From Tetraselmis striata (lineage: Eukaryota > Chlorophyta > Chlorodendrophyceae > Chlorodendrales > Chlorodendraceae): a stretch of DNA of 64,000 bases. Each line of letters opens with the position of its first letter. Within the stretch, counting starts at the first letter, position 1. Below the pieces are notes generated by a model, which was not told the DNA's origin, made no database searches, and saw only the letters and a program-made list of their open reading frames with translations. The DNA lies in assembly GCA_006384855.1 (NCBI GenBank), contig VCJN01003041.1, positions 124,001-188,000 on the forward strand, in the 5' to 3' direction. A program made the translations under genes and the position numbers. This document shows positions 13,701 through 25,000 of the stretch, in pieces.

Positions 13701-16700
13701 AAGAGTTGCACCAGGTCTCCATGCTGCTCTGCAACTCCCTGGCAAAGAGGGGTTTTCAGTGAACTTGGCATGCACTGTGCTGTGCAAACCCCTGCTTGTC
13801 AACGTCTACGAGCCGGCAGCCCGCGCCCGCTGCAATGCCTCCCCTGGTTACCCCTCGCAGAGGCAGACTAGGGCGTCTTCACCCCACCTGCATAGCTTCA
13901 TACGGTGCTCAAACTCGAGGCGTGAGACAGTGCCGTCGCCATCGATGTCCATGACAGCCTGGGCTCGGGCAGGTGCCGCAGCGCGATAGCAGTGAATATT
14001 CATGATGAACTGCGTACGGCTGGCAAGGGAGGAGGGAGGGCAGCACTAGGGTGGGGTAGAGGCGAGGTGATGGTTGGGACACAGGAGAAGTGGGGGTTGT
14101 AGCGGTACCATGACAAGCCGCAGCTGCCGTCCGGTGGGAGCAGCAGTGTTGGAGCGGGTGCTGAGGACCTCCACCAGCATCTTGTTCAGCTTGGCGCTGG
14201 GGAGGAGCCTGTAGTGCGCGGACAGCCGGTGGCGGATCAATTTGGGTGGGATTGAGGGACGCACTGTGAGGGTGGTGAGAATGGATTGAACGTGCAGGTA
14301 CGGCAGGGCACTGGCCAGGCACTCGCCATCAGGCTGAGTTCCTCTCTCACCTTGCATATATAATCATCATTATTGTGAAGTCAATAAAAGTAACGGCCTC
14401 TCACATTTGCAAAATGACAAAGCATATGCTATAGAGAAATTAGCTACAACAATGATGCAGGGCTTACCCCTGGTTCACAGTATATTGCTTATACAAGTTT
14501 CCAGTTTCAAGTTTCAAGTTTCCAACAAGTTTCCAGCCTGGCTGCAGAGCTGCTTAACTGGAACAGGCGCACAGGGGAGGGTTGGGATCAGAGGGGAAGG
14601 GGCCCGCACGTGTCACGCGGCCACAGCTGCTCTAGCTGCTGGCGGTTCTTCTTGAAGTGGCGGCGCAACACCGCAAATATGTTGGTCGAGTCCGCAAGCT
14701 GCGCGCCCTCGCCGCCCTGTCAGCCAGCGCAGGCGCACAGTTGTCAACTGTGCAGTCGCTGATGAAAGAGCCCCCTGACTGCGTGAACAGCGTAAGGCTA
14801 AGGGGATGAGATGGGCTGGGGTGGAGGGCGGGCAATCACCGCTGCGCCAAGCATCTGCAGCAGCGAGTCGACATTCATTGCACTGCAGCTGTTGGGCAGC
14901 GTTATCCCCGCGTAGCAGTGCAGCAGAAGCAGCGCCCAGGTGGTGGTGGGAGCGTCCGGCAGCAGCGCCTGCAGGACGCCCATCAGCGCCATCTCGTTCT
15001 GATCATGGCAGGGCAGCGACCGGGTGCCGCAGCAGGACGTCAGTCAGCAACAGTGTGGCCGGCCTGCGCAAAGCCTCAAGCGCTAGACAGAGCCAACCAG
15101 GAGAAGGGCTGTTAAGGGCGGAGGCAGATGGAGCCCAGGAGAAAGGGAAGGGGGTAGTGAGGATGAATAATGCAGCACAATAGCAATGGTGTAAAAGTCG
15201 AGCACGACTGGACTTGATGAGGCGCGTTGACAATGATAGCGTACATATGAGCATGATTGGGCATGATAGCAACAATGGCGGCGATAAAGACCATGGCAAT
15301 GATGGTGTATGAGCGTACTGGACTGCAATCGCGCAGCATGGCGATGCGTCCGGATGAACCATGTTGGCATTGATTGAGTATGCTGACAATGGTAGTACAT
15401 CGTTGGGCATGATGACAAGATAAAAGCATGGTGGGACGTCATTGCTGTGAGAACGCACGAGGGGGTTATGCCGGCGACAATGCGAACAACGAGGCATACT
15501 CGGAAATGGCACAGCATGATGGTAATGATCGCGCATGAGGGCACATAATGGCAATGGCGTAGCACAGTGGCAATGATGGGGCATAACAGGCACGTGGTCA
15601 GCATGTGGCGGGCGTTGGGTGGATGGGGAGGCCGGAGGGAACGGCAGTATGACTGAAAAACGAAGCTTTCCCAGAGGCGCCGGACGAGGGGCAGGTGGAA
15701 AGCGTTGGACAGCACAGCGCGGCAAGGAGGAGGGAGGGCTCACCAGGCTGCCTCCCGTGCCGGCTGCCCGCTGCCGCAGCGCCGCCTCCGCCTCCACCTG
15801 CCGCCCCGCCAGCTCCGCCAGCGCGCCTCGCAGCTCCGCCACATACTTGTCCCCGCCCGCGTCGTTGCCAGCGGCGTGCAGCGCATTGACGGCAGCCACC
15901 AGCTGGCGGGCGCTCTTGCCGGCGTGCTCAAACTGCTCCTGCGACAGCCGCTCCTCGCTGCCGGGCGGGAAGAGCAGCGCCAGCAGCACGCGCAGGTCCT
16001 GCTGGCTCACGGCAACACGCAAGGACTGCTCCAGCACCGCGCGCAGGGCCACCCGGACCTCCTCTGGCTGCAGCGCCCCGCTGCCGTCCGCGTCCAGCTG
16101 CTCAAAAATCTTGTCTAGCACGCCGCGCCCCCCCTTTTTCTTGACAAACAGTCGCAGGTCGCCCAGATGGTCCGGGATGCGCCGGAAGGCGACTTGGAGA
16201 GCACGCCCAGAAAGGCAGAATTGGGGTGAGTCAGCGGCTGGGCAGGCGGCTGGGAGGATTCGGCATTGGACGCCGGGCCATAGGGGAGCTACGGCTTGCG
16301 GGCCCAGGGAGGTTGCTCGCTGCATGCGGCTGAGCGTAGGAGGGGGAGGAAGGGGCTCTGGGGCGCACTCACCCGGCTGGGGCGGTGGCTGCTGCTGCTG
16401 CTCCTGGCTCCGCTGCTCCTCCTGCCTGCCGCTCCTGCCAAGTGCCGGCTGGTTCAGCTCGGCCAGGCTGAGCGGGCGCAGCTTGTCCAGAACCGGCTGC
16501 CCAAACGTCTGCCACTCGTCGGGGGTGGGCGCTAGCTCGGTGAGGCCCAGGCTCCCCAGCGCGCCCGCCACCGCCACCACCACGCCCGCGCTGGTGCCCT
16601 GCCCCCATGCGTCGCCGGTGTGCACCACCACGGCGAACTCCCCGTCCGCCACCTGCCCCCCGTCGCGGAGGGGCGGCCCCGGCAGGTCCAGGGGAAGCCG

Positions 16701-16862
16701 TCCCCCCGGGCCGACCCTCACTTCGCGCGTAACCTCGGGCAGCGCCAGCGCGTCGTCGATGATGCGCTGCACCGCGATGCGCCCCTCCTCCTCCTCCTCC
16801 TCCTCCTCCAGCCTGCTGCTGATGCCGGGCTCCGCCCAGCCGTCCATCCTCCGCCCTCTCAC
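1..16862 (-). CDS. Large multi-exon EF-hand and PLAT/LH2 repeat protein (3' end off window)
   Basis: Seen: on the minus strand from about 16862 to the left edge, GC-rich exons with GT-AG borders encode a long modular protein. The first exon is 16373-16862 (second ATG at 16847), ending in phase 1 and joining 15744-16192 in frame. Further exons are 14840-14998, about 14640-14700, 14100-14200, 13895-13995, 13375-13500 and 13090-13230, then many more to position 1. The N-terminal part is Glu-rich, then carries two EF-hand loops. The rest is dominated by PLAT-type halves with the hallmark basic/His-Asp-x-SerGly strand and a Trp-Leu/Ile end. Known: PLAT domains bind membranes or lipids and occur in tandem in LOXHD1-like ciliary proteins; EF-hands bind calcium. 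Inference: a calcium-responsive membrane- or axoneme-associated scaffold. Some exons (10.5-13 kb) have no recognisable domain, and exact joins between 4 and 13 kb are unresolved. No lipoxygenase or calpain catalytic core was recognised. Confidence 0.6.
1709..1764. repeat. (GT)28 microsatellite
   Basis: An uninterrupted GT dinucleotide run in an intron or flank of the PLAT gene, followed 30 bases later by an 18-base G run (1796-1813). Apparent long reading frames here are simple-sequence artefacts. Confidence 0.98.
1880..2785 (-). other. PLAT-like domain in two exons
   Basis: The exon 2592-2785 (AG acceptor 2786-2787, GT donor 2590-2591) reads YHITVGSRK, then LQATLHGWEGSAGPFELGAS and ends MDTFQ, the N-terminal half. 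The next exon (about 1880-2200) gives VVMVAPTQVVGQPIGQVLRM and VQLSRVNVREV, the C-terminal half, followed by QWLGL. It is followed downstream by the (GT)28 run. Confidence 0.5.
3310..3960 (-). other. PLAT/LH2 domain in three exons
   Basis: This is the clearest PLAT unit. Exon one gives YRVAAVCSAGTDAAVKLSLY and GKAGR (the 'G-T-D-A-x-V-x-L-x-L-Y-G' start). Exon two gives GKSDVFFVKAPSLGELYKVK followed by VSHDGSGLGADW. Exon three gives RSYVLPCDKWITSSQ, the closing 'F/L-P-C-D-K-W' strand. This domain establishes the family assignment for the whole gene. Confidence 0.8.
4035..5078 (-). other. PLAT-like domain in two exons
   Basis: The upstream exon (about 4830-5078) reads VVLHMSEGKDKPFGAELELG and ends HILRLSVRMDTHKSGSK. 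The downstream exon (about 4035-4235) begins AEWRLLMAEVIHLGTARTTL. Together they give the PLAT order of N-terminal strands, a basic/His-x-SerGly strand, and the Trp strand. The split at the SG-Trp junction recurs in neighbouring units. Confidence 0.5.
5709..6104 (-). other. PLAT-like domain in a single exon
   Basis: One exon with AG acceptor at 6105-6106 and GT donor at 5707-5708. It opens with YAVYVHAVND and FMVRLEGFHG, the first two PLAT strands, and later carries DVGRMMRVRLRASKKLLRAV followed by SLVEVV, the later strands. It is the only unit whose two halves sit in one exon. Confidence 0.55.
7345..7600 (-). other. PLAT-like half domain
   Basis: The frame reads FDTCNIPAKGIVLLRLVVES followed by EHSG and, seven residues on, Trp-Val-Arg-Ala. 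This is the PLAT pattern of 'F-x-I-x-A-x-x-I-x-x-L-x-L-x-V' followed by SG and a Trp strand. It is one of at least six PLAT-like units in the gene. Confidence 0.5.
8950..9051 (-). other. WW-like motif in the PLAT/EF-hand protein
   Basis: The translated stretch begins WEQWDMG, passes SKGKP and FLNTNTHEA and ends LWRSPPP. This fits the WW-domain pattern of a first Trp, a central Gly and aromatic/Asn-Thr strand, and a second Trp followed by Pro about 22-25 residues later. WW domains bind proline-rich ligands. The usual central Tyr-Tyr is replaced by Ser-Leu-Phe, so this may be a degenerate copy. Confidence 0.45.
10085..10335 (-). other. PLAT-like half domain
   Basis: The reading frame ends with GDVTHITLTGPNDPEGAFVE followed by RVEV. 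This matches the C-terminal PLAT strand in which a 'G-x-L-x-x-I' segment and an aromatic residue precede the V-E-x-V strand. The exon start is not fixed. Confidence 0.45.
13914..13949 (-). other. EF-hand loop 2
   Basis: The loop DIDGDGTVSRLE is a textbook calcium-binding loop (D-x-D-x-D-G with Glu at 12), followed by an FEHRMK helix. It lies in a small exon ending at a GT donor after LCR. It probably pairs with a degenerate hand in a neighbouring exon. Confidence 0.9.
16059..16094 (-). other. EF-hand loop 1
   Basis: The 12-residue loop DADGSGALQPEE has acidic or oxygen-bearing residues at positions 1, 3, 5 and 12 and Gly at 6, the canonical EF-hand pattern. It follows a helix-like segment (KIFEQL) within exon 15744-16192, in the same frame as the rest of the exon. 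Confidence 0.85.
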
Positions 16863-17069
16863 CGCCTTTCAGCCAAAGTTTAGGGCAGCAGCCAGGTTGC
16901 GTTGCTGGGCCCGACCTCCAGCAGGATACACCGCTGCTGCGGCGGCATACAAGTCGTAAGGAAGCGGGGGCAGGCCAGATCAGGGCGGGGGATGAGATCT
17001 CCCCGTCGCACATCAGGCCGCCGCTACCCTGACGTGCCAGCAGCAGCATTGTGCAGTGCTGTCCATGTA

Positions 17070-17095
17070 CCCCCCCCCCCCCCCCCCCCCCCCCC
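17070..17095. repeat. C26 homopolymer
   Basis: An uninterrupted run of 26 C about 200 bp upstream of the PLAT/EF-hand gene start. A matching G23 run follows at 17441-17463. Such runs recur through the window. Confidence 0.95.
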
Positions 17096-18498
17096 ACCTT
17101 CTTCCCTATGGCCGCATTGCCCCCTTGCTCCCATCACTCTCCTCCCTCGGATGGATGCGCCACCATCACGGGAAAGCCAAACCCGTCGGTGCGTGCACGG
17201 TGGCTAACTCCGCCACCGGCCCTGTAGCCGCTGTCTCCCCGGGAAATAACCGCCTGGTGCTGGAAATAACCGCCTCGTTGCTCAGTTGCAGCATGTGGCG
17301 GCTGCGGCAGTGATGGAACACCCCTCTCTACAGCTCCGGCCCTCCTGCCTGAGCCTGAACCCCCTTCCCCCCCGACCGGCTACCGTCCCACCCCCTTCGC
17401 CCGTCCCCTGGCGGATGTCTGATGTGGCTGTGCCACCCCCGGGGGGGGGGGGGGGGGGGGGGGCAACGCACCACCTACCCACAGGCTTGCCGCTACTACC
17501 GGCAGTTGCCAGGGGGTGTTAGGGTGTTCAGCTGCCAGCGGCCAGCTGCTGCCACCTTTCGTCGGCGGCTGCTTTGTGCTACTGAAATATAACACCCACA
17601 CCTGTGGCTGGTTTGTCGTAGTTTTGGGCTGATATAACTGCGACGCTGCAGAAGCGAGCCACCGCCGCTACCGAGCGGACGTCGAAAGCAGCGTCGACGG
17701 CACGAACGTTCGATGCGTGGCTGCTACCGGGAAGTCAGTTCAGGAACGATATGCTTAAAGCAGCTCGTCGTGCTCCCGCGAAGGCTGTCAAACATAGCGT
17801 CGAAAGCCACCAGCCGCGCGCCGAAGAAGCCATCACACATCCGCGCTGACGTTGACGGGGCGTCGGTCCGGGCGGAACGGTGACATGCGTGCTGCGCCGC
17901 GCCCCGCGCGTATTTCGTCAGGCACCGTCGCCAGAAGTACTACAGGCGTCAAAAGAGTAATGAACGGGGTTTTAGCAGCTCGACTTCAAATCGGTGCAGC
18001 GGGCCGCTCGGTATCACCCTGGGGATACCGGGTGTGTATAACAAAGCGTCATTGTTGCTTTCGGGCTGCGGCCTGAGCGTGACAGCGGCACTCTCTGAAC
18101 CTGCGCACGCCCGCGCGCAGGTTCGAATCTCGCCGTCGGCAGATTTCCTCCCAGTGAGGCGGGCCCGCCGCGCGCGAACCACGGTGTGCGGACTTATTAA
18201 TGAGCGCGGGTGCATGCGGATGCGACTTCGTACAGCAGATAGTTTACAGCCGCACTGTAACCTTATCTACTGCGCGCTTATATTGCGATTTTTGCGTATT
18301 TTATTGCCGACCGGAAATTTCCATTTTCCCGGCGCGCACTAGCGGGCGGGTATCGCTGATTTTTGAAGCGCATACGCCAAGCGCGGCCATGGGCTTGCGA
18401 CGCAATATAGCCGTTACATCACCTCGCGCGTTCTCAAATTAGGGCGCACAGAAATATCCTAGGTAACCCTAGATGTACACCACGTACATGCGATGTAA

Positions 18499-18551
18499 CG
18501 CATTTACATCTGGCAAGATGTAGCATTTCACCAATGCTAGATGTAAATGCG
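18499..18551. repeat. 17-bp inverted repeat (hairpin)
   Basis: CGCATTTACATCTGGCA at 18499-18515 is matched in inverted orientation at 18535-18551 with one mismatch and a 19-base loop that itself contains GATGTAGCATTT. It lies in gene-free DNA and may be the end or core of a small palindromic element. Confidence 0.85.
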
Positions 18552-20260
18552 TAGATCTCCACCATACGCCATCGCATCCATTGCGCGACTACTAGGGCCG
18601 GCTAGCTCGAGGGAAGATGAGGATTTATGCCCACAGGGCAGCAATCGTTTGGCGACATGTGGCGTGCAGCCTCCGCACGGATTACGACCTACCCGTTCCT
18701 TAATTTTGACGCATGTATTTAGTCGTCGCCATCATCAGGGCAGGCGGGCGTGACGATAGCTTTGAGCTCGTCAACTACACCCCTGCACATAAGTTTGGGG
18801 TCCCTTTTCGGCAGTCTCAAGACTTCAGAAGCCTAGGGTACCTGAAGGTAGGGTACATGGGATGAAACCCTGGAATCTCAGAGGGTTTTATAAAATCTGC
18901 ATGACGAGTGGCTCAAACCGAAGCTTAAAGACCTTTGACTAGGGTGTCACGCTGCACTTGGTGCGTGGATGGGCGTCGCCTGCAACTGCACAAAAACCAG
19001 GGTCGGTATCACGCACACGCCGACGCGCGTGAATAGGCAACCAAACGGCGGGATAGCCATGACCGCGTGAGGAAACACATTGGCGAGGGGCTCGGGTGCA
19101 TTTGGTTTTGGTACAGCCGTGTGGGCGGCGGCTAGTACATGCCGCGTCGCGATACTGGCATGGCATCAATGTCGGCCACACTCAGCAACACCCCCTTGGC
19201 TTTAAAACGCTATAACTTCTCAGGGTTTGATCAGAAAATTGTTTTAAAAATACCACGCAACTGCTCGTTCAAATCTGCGTCAAAACCAATCTTTCGAAAT
19301 CAAAAAATCGATTTTTTTGGGGGGCCCGGAAAAATTCCCCAAAGATGATCATCCAAGTTGCCCCTAACTGCCTAATGTGCACACCCATGTCGGGCGCGTG
19401 GCTTTGCGCCAAGTGCGTGTCTAAGCCCCATACTCGGCTGTGCGAGAGCGTTATTTGTGTGGATGACCACGGACCACCAGCACTTGGCATGTGCCGCCTC
19501 CTAGCGATACACACATCTACCTGCCAAAATGCCATTTTCCACAGCATTTTTCAAGTAATTTCATATTAATTGAAGTCCACGCCCCTACCGCGCCACCCCG
19601 CCCACGAAACGGTGCAACTGGCATTCCACCGCGCTCCCCCGTAGTAGAGCACCGCCCTACGCCAAGGGGCCCATCGAGCGCCTCTCCTACGTGCGTTCGC
19701 CACAGAAACAACAGCATTTTCACCCCAAAACTGCTCCCCACAATGGCCGACTTGTCGTTGGGGTGTCACGTCGTGCCTATAGCGACATGCTTTCAGTGGC
19801 CTACACGCACGGTGTGTGCAACTTATGTCAAGGGGCGTATTCACCGAGTTTGGTGCGACGAGTGCCGCTTTTTCCATAGGTTTGGACGGTTGGCGCAACC
19901 CACAATTTTCCGGCGCCAACGCATCATGCACTGATTTCGCGTTTTTTAAAGGGCGCCCACAAATGGTCGTGTTGTCGCGCGGTGGGTATAAAGCGCGCGA
20001 TAGGCGTTCGCCCGAACTATTCCCTTTGTAGTTAGCATTTATGCACATGCAGCCGGCGTTATTCTCGCCCATGCATGCGTTTTGCGATCGAAAATGCAAA
20101 ACCCGGACTTATGTGGAGTGGTGTAGTTGCTATGGGTGGCGTGGCATTCTCAACAACCCCAAGGTCGGTATTAAGATCATATCGCGATATAGTATGACGT
20201 TGCGCAGTATAAAACCGCCCCAGGCCAGTTTTCCGCCCGCCCGCCGGTCGTCAAACTCAA

Positions 20261-20367
20261 CTACACCAGTCCACGTAAGTCTTTGCGCATAGAAATCCGC
20301 GCGTGTCCTCTCCTCGGTGCCCAAGCCATGGGGCCACGGGGCCATGGAGCCTTGTAATCCAGTGTAT
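20261..20367. repeat. Dispersed repeat, copy A
   Basis: About 105 bp beginning CTACACCAGTCCACGTAAGT are repeated in the same orientation at 45715-45818 with roughly a dozen differences and a short indel. Both copies contain GGTGCCCAAGCCATGGGGCC. The two copies are 25 kb apart, so this is a mobile or formerly mobile sequence rather than a local duplication. Confidence 0.85.
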
Positions 20368-22050
20368 GCAAGACTTGGCGCGACATGTCGCCGGGTGACG
20401 CTCGCCAAGGGTGTGCGTGACATAAGATTCGCCAACAATATCTTATGCACACCATTCGACCCCTTTGGGACCTTTGTTATCCGCCTATACCGTATGATGC
20501 GTCCTTGATGCGACCCCTTGGTGCCTGCTGTAGTCGCCGGTAGCATGGTGCGGACTATCGCCGAGTGTGGCAGCACTACAAGAGGGCGGCCGAGGGCAGA
20601 GGACGGCCGATTAAAATAATGGAATATCAGCGCGAGCGCGATCCTTATTTTCTGCTCTGGATTTGAACTCCTACCTCTCGCCCGGCGACCGCGCAAAATC
20701 TCACTGTAGCGCTAAAGGTAGCGACTATTTTATTAAAAATATTTGAAACGATATATCGTTGCACCGCGATATCGTTGCACCGCGCGGCTGGGCGTGTAAG
20801 CCCTAGCTGTGCGGGTAGGACGCTAGGTTATACGCGCCCCGCGAGGGCGCCAGGAGAGCGAGGACCGGGGTACATTGGCGCGCACTGCGCGGTTCAGTGT
20901 CCAGCTTAATACTAAATGCTTCTGTGGCAGTGAGAAGACACGTTTATTCATATTTCCGTAAATGGTATTAAGCGGCACTGGTACAGTCGCAATGTTCATC
21001 TCCTAGTACTGGTACCGCCCGGCGCCGTACGGGTACATAGATACTGCGCCTTTTCAGCGTTGGCGGACTTGTGGGGTCAGCGCAGCAAGGGCAGTGCCAG
21101 TACGGGTAAGTAAAAATTAACGGGCGGTATATTTACTTACAGGTCAAGTCAAATCTGTAATGCGCGCGCGGAACGCTCCGCTTGTACTGCACCGCTGACG
21201 CGCGTTTCTGTGTACAGTATCTGATTTGTGTCTCGCGCGGCGCCGTCAGCGTCGACGTCGCTCGGGAGTGCTGAATCAGCAGGATGCAGGCGATGTGTTA
21301 GCGTCTTATCAGCCCAGGCAGCCAGCAGCACAAGTCACCACACGTGACATCCGGTCAGCGACAACCCTTAGCGCCTTCTCGGCCACAGCGTGCCACCTGC
21401 CGCGGCACCGGGCCCGCGTGCTGAAGCACCGCCGACTCTCTTTCTGTGCGAGCGATCCGGTGCGGCCGCCCCCCTCCTCGGCCTCCGTGCCCCCCGCGCC
21501 TCCCCCCCTGCACCCCCCGCTTCTCTGTGCCTCCTCGAGCGCCCGCTTCATTCCGTGCGCTCCTAGGATCTACCGTTCTATGGGAGGTGGATCGACGTCC
21601 CGCATGGACGGAGGCGGGAAGTGGGAAGGGGGGAGGGGGAAAGACGGGGGTGTGCAGCTGAGGGGAGAGGGGAGGAAAGGCCGGATACGGAGGTGTGAGA
21701 GGAGAAGAGAGCGGCGGGGGTTGGTGGACGGGGACAGCAGGAGAGAGGGAGGGGCCGCTCTGACGGCGACTCTGGAGGCGGAGGAGCGGGCAGCGCCGGC
21801 GGAACAGGCCGAGTGGCAGGAGGCGGGAGGCGGGGGCGCATGGGCAGCGAAAGTTCTCCGATCAGGAGGGCCGTGCAATACTCCCTCAGGAGATGCAGGG
21901 GAGAAAGAAGGGAAAGGCGGGAGTGACGGAGAGGGGGGGGAAGTCGCGGGCAACAGCTGCTGGATGGAGGTGGAGGTGGTGGGGAAAGCAAGGCAGCTGA
22001 CTGCCCCCCCCGCGCCCTCCCGCCGTGCTCCCCAGACGCAGCCGCGCGCG

Positions 22051-25000
22051 ATGGCGACCCCGGGGCACGCGCAGCCGGCGGTGTTTGGCGCACTGCCGCA
22101 CCGCGTGCGGGAGCTGGTGGCAGGATCCGTGCCACCCTCGCAAGGCGGTGTGGATGGCGACGCGGGCATGTGCTGGCTCGCAAGCGGCAGTAGCCTGCTC
22201 ATCTGGAAGCTGGACCGCGGGCTGCACGCGCACGTGCTGTCTCTGGGTGAGCTCCCTCCTTCCCCTCTTGGGGCTGACCCACTCGGCGTCGCATCACCCC
22301 TGCAAAGGCGGGCTGACCGCTGTGCGGCGGTGGCGGCGTGATGGGCGCAGCGCTGCCTGCGGACTGCGGTGGCGGCCTGCTTGTGCAGTTTGTGCCCCAG
22401 CCGTCGGGCCTCGTCAGCGTGGCGGCGGTGTGCGGCGCGGCGCAGTGCCTCTGCGTGTGGCCGGATGCCAACCAGCCCTTCCGCCGGCTGCAGCAGCCTC
22501 TGCTGGTGCGCGCCGCCCTCCCATGCCCCCTATTCTCCCTTCCTTTGCGCCCCCCCCCCCCCCCCCCCCCACCTCCCGACCTCTGGGGGCCTCTGACCCT
22601 GTGCCACGCTCGGCCGTCAGCAGCACGCAGCCGCAGCGATATCATACTTTGCCTGCCAGACGGCCACTCCCACCACCTGACCCCAACCCCCTCTTCCTGC
22701 CCCCTCCGCCTCCTTTCGCATAATCCAGGCTGGGCATGCCACAGCGCTGGCGGCGGCGGCGCTGGCGGCTGGGCAGGGCGTGGCAGACGGCGTGCTGGCG
22801 GTGGTTGGCTTCCGGGTGCGGCCCGCATTTCCCCTGCCGTAGTCCCCCAGCCAGCCACCCGCACGGGTGTGCCCTGCTGGCTGCTGACTGATGACTGGAC
22901 GGCAGAGCAGAGTGGCGGACATGACCGGCCGCCCAGCTCACTCCCTGCTGCCTGGCAAAGGGGGCGCAGGTTGGGGGGGGGGGGGAGAGGGGGGGGGCGG
23001 GCTGAGTGGCCCCTGCACCAGGCTGCTCCACTAGGCTCAACACCCCCCCCCCCCCCCCCCCCCCCCAATCTATGCTCCCCACCCTCCGCGCTGCGCAGGA
23101 CGGGTCCATGCAGAGGCTGGAGATGGTTGCGGGCCGCGGGGACATCAGCAGCAGCATGCTGGTGCGTGCCGCCGCCTCTGCATGAGAGGCAGCCCAACCG
23201 CCTGATGGCCGGGCGCAAGGCCCCTGAATGTGTGAGTGTGAGTGTAGATTGGCATGGAGGGAGGGGGGGGGGGGGGGAGGGGGTTTATGAGGTCCATTTT
23301 GAGCTGGGTGGACGTAACGTAAAAAAGCCAACTGAAGCCGTCTTCCGCTTTAAAATGGTTCAACAGTGTAAGTTGAGATTACTTACCTGCAGTTTTGGTT
23401 TGGGATTGAGGGAAGGGTTGAAGGGGACTGCCCTGGCTGACGCTGCGCCTGTTTATGGCGGTGGTGGCGGTGGTGTGGGATGACGTCCGTCCACATTGTC
23501 ATCTTGTCCACGGCAGCCGACGGGCGACTCGCGCAAGAAGGGGCGCGGCGTGATCAACATGCTCAGCTCCGCCGTGAAGGCCGCGTACGTGGACACCTTC
23601 TACCCCGCGGTGGGCAGCCAGGCCGCGTGCTCGGGCGCGGGAGTGGTGGCGCTGCACCTCAGCGCGCCCCTCCCTGGCGCCACCGGCCCGCCGCAGCGCG
23701 AGCTGCTCGTGCTCACGCGCGACTCACTGGAGCAGTGGAAGGTGGGCCCTCCCCCCCCAACCCCACACATAGACACCTTCCGTGCTCCTTTGCGACTACA
23801 TACAGGCTTTGGTGGTGACGCCGTGGGGGGGGGGGGGGGGGGGGGGAGGGGATTAGAGACTGTGCCAATGCACATCTGCACGACCCCCACAAGACACTTG
23901 ACTCAGGTCAGTGGCGGCATGGCAGGATGGCTTAAAGCAGACTTGTTGGTTGTGATCTTTAGTACCGGAATGTCGCAGCATGCTCGGCCAGCTGTGCCGG
24001 TCGCTCGACAACCTGTGGAATGTTCAACAACCATTACGTTGCTAGCGCTGATCCTTCACTACACTCCGCCCCATGGTGGGGTGGACCGGCGCACAGATTA
24101 GTTACATCGCGTGTGTAACACTTTGTAATTCGCACTGTCAGGTACTGTCATCCGCTGTTAGTAAATTTACATGGTTGGATTGATAGGGGTTAGGGTATTT
24201 TAGGCAGGCGGGTGCGTCTGTTCAGGATAGCCCGTCAAAGATCTGACCCAGGAGCAGCCCGCTGGATGAGTCCCTTCCCCCCCCCCCCCCCCCCCCCCCC
24301 TCCCTCCCCCCTTCTCGCTCACCCCCTCTCGCAGCTGGTCCCCCTGGCGCACGCCTCGGAGGGCGTCAAGACAGAGCGCTGCGAGGCCTCGCATGACCTC
24401 CTCTCCATGCTGCGCTCCAGCTTGGGCGTGAAGCTGGTGGAGCCGCTGCAGATGGCGCTGCCGGAGGTTAGGGGGCGGCCACCCCTCCCCCGGGCCCCAG
24501 GTCTGCGAGCTGTTGCGGGTTGGCCTGCGCGCTGACAGGTGTGGCGGCGGCTGTGCTTTGCAGGGGCAGCACTCGCAGGTGGTGCTGCTGGCCTCGGGGG
24601 CGCCGCCCACTAGCCGTACGATCGCCACGCCGGAGCTGCGCTACGCGCTGCTCACCGTAGCGCTCTCCTCCGCGCGGCAGCCCACTGTGCAGCGCTGCGC
24701 CACTCTCCCTGAGTGCGCCGTGCGCGAGGATGCGGCCGTGCTGGCAGAGCGCGAGGAGCAGCGGCGCGCGGCGTGGGCCCCAGGTGGGTGTGTGGAATGG
24801 GCCATGCACCACCCCCCCCCCCCCCCCCCCTCAAACATACACACCATCAGTCACTCCCCAAGCAGCGCCACACAGGGACTGGTGCCGCTCAATACCGGGC
24901 AGATCCTGGTCTTTGCTAGTGGAGTGAAGCACTTTACAGGGGATTGCTTTAGTAGCGGTGGGTATGCTTGTTAACCACCGAACTCTTCTTAACCACCAAC

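Larger units (their letters stand above)
16863..22050. other. Mostly gene-free interval between two divergent genes
   Basis: This separates the PLAT/EF-hand gene (minus) from NUP133 (plus). It contains a 26-base C run (17070-17095), a 23-base G run (17441-17463), an AT-richer section from about 17.7 to 21.2 kb with a hairpin, tRNA-like B boxes and a dispersed repeat, and a GC-rich stretch from 21.2 kb leading into NUP133. Reading frames here lack recognisable domains. The frame that runs into NUP133 is open from 21226, so an N-terminal extension cannot be excluded. Confidence 0.6.

Noticed and set aside
15083..15715. 210-codon minus-strand frame rich in His, Cys and Ser
   Set aside because: It lies in an intron of the PLAT/EF-hand gene made of degenerate CAATGRT-like repeats; composition is repetitive and no domain is seen.
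15619..16959. 446-codon plus-strand frame
   Set aside because: It is the antisense shadow of the EF-hand exons, whose frame, splice sites and EF-hand loop are on the minus strand.
18036..18142. Possible tRNA gene
   Set aside because: The T-arm-like TTCGAATC is present but the T-stem is poorly paired and no matching acceptor stem was found upstream.
19491..19934. 147-codon plus-strand frame in gene-free DNA
   Set aside because: No recognisable domain, start context or splice partners; AT-rich surroundings and overlapping frames suggest chance.
22199..23331. Long minus-strand frames opposite NUP133
   Set aside because: They are GC-rich antisense shadows crossing introns and poly-C runs. The plus-strand exons carry the nucleoporin similarity.
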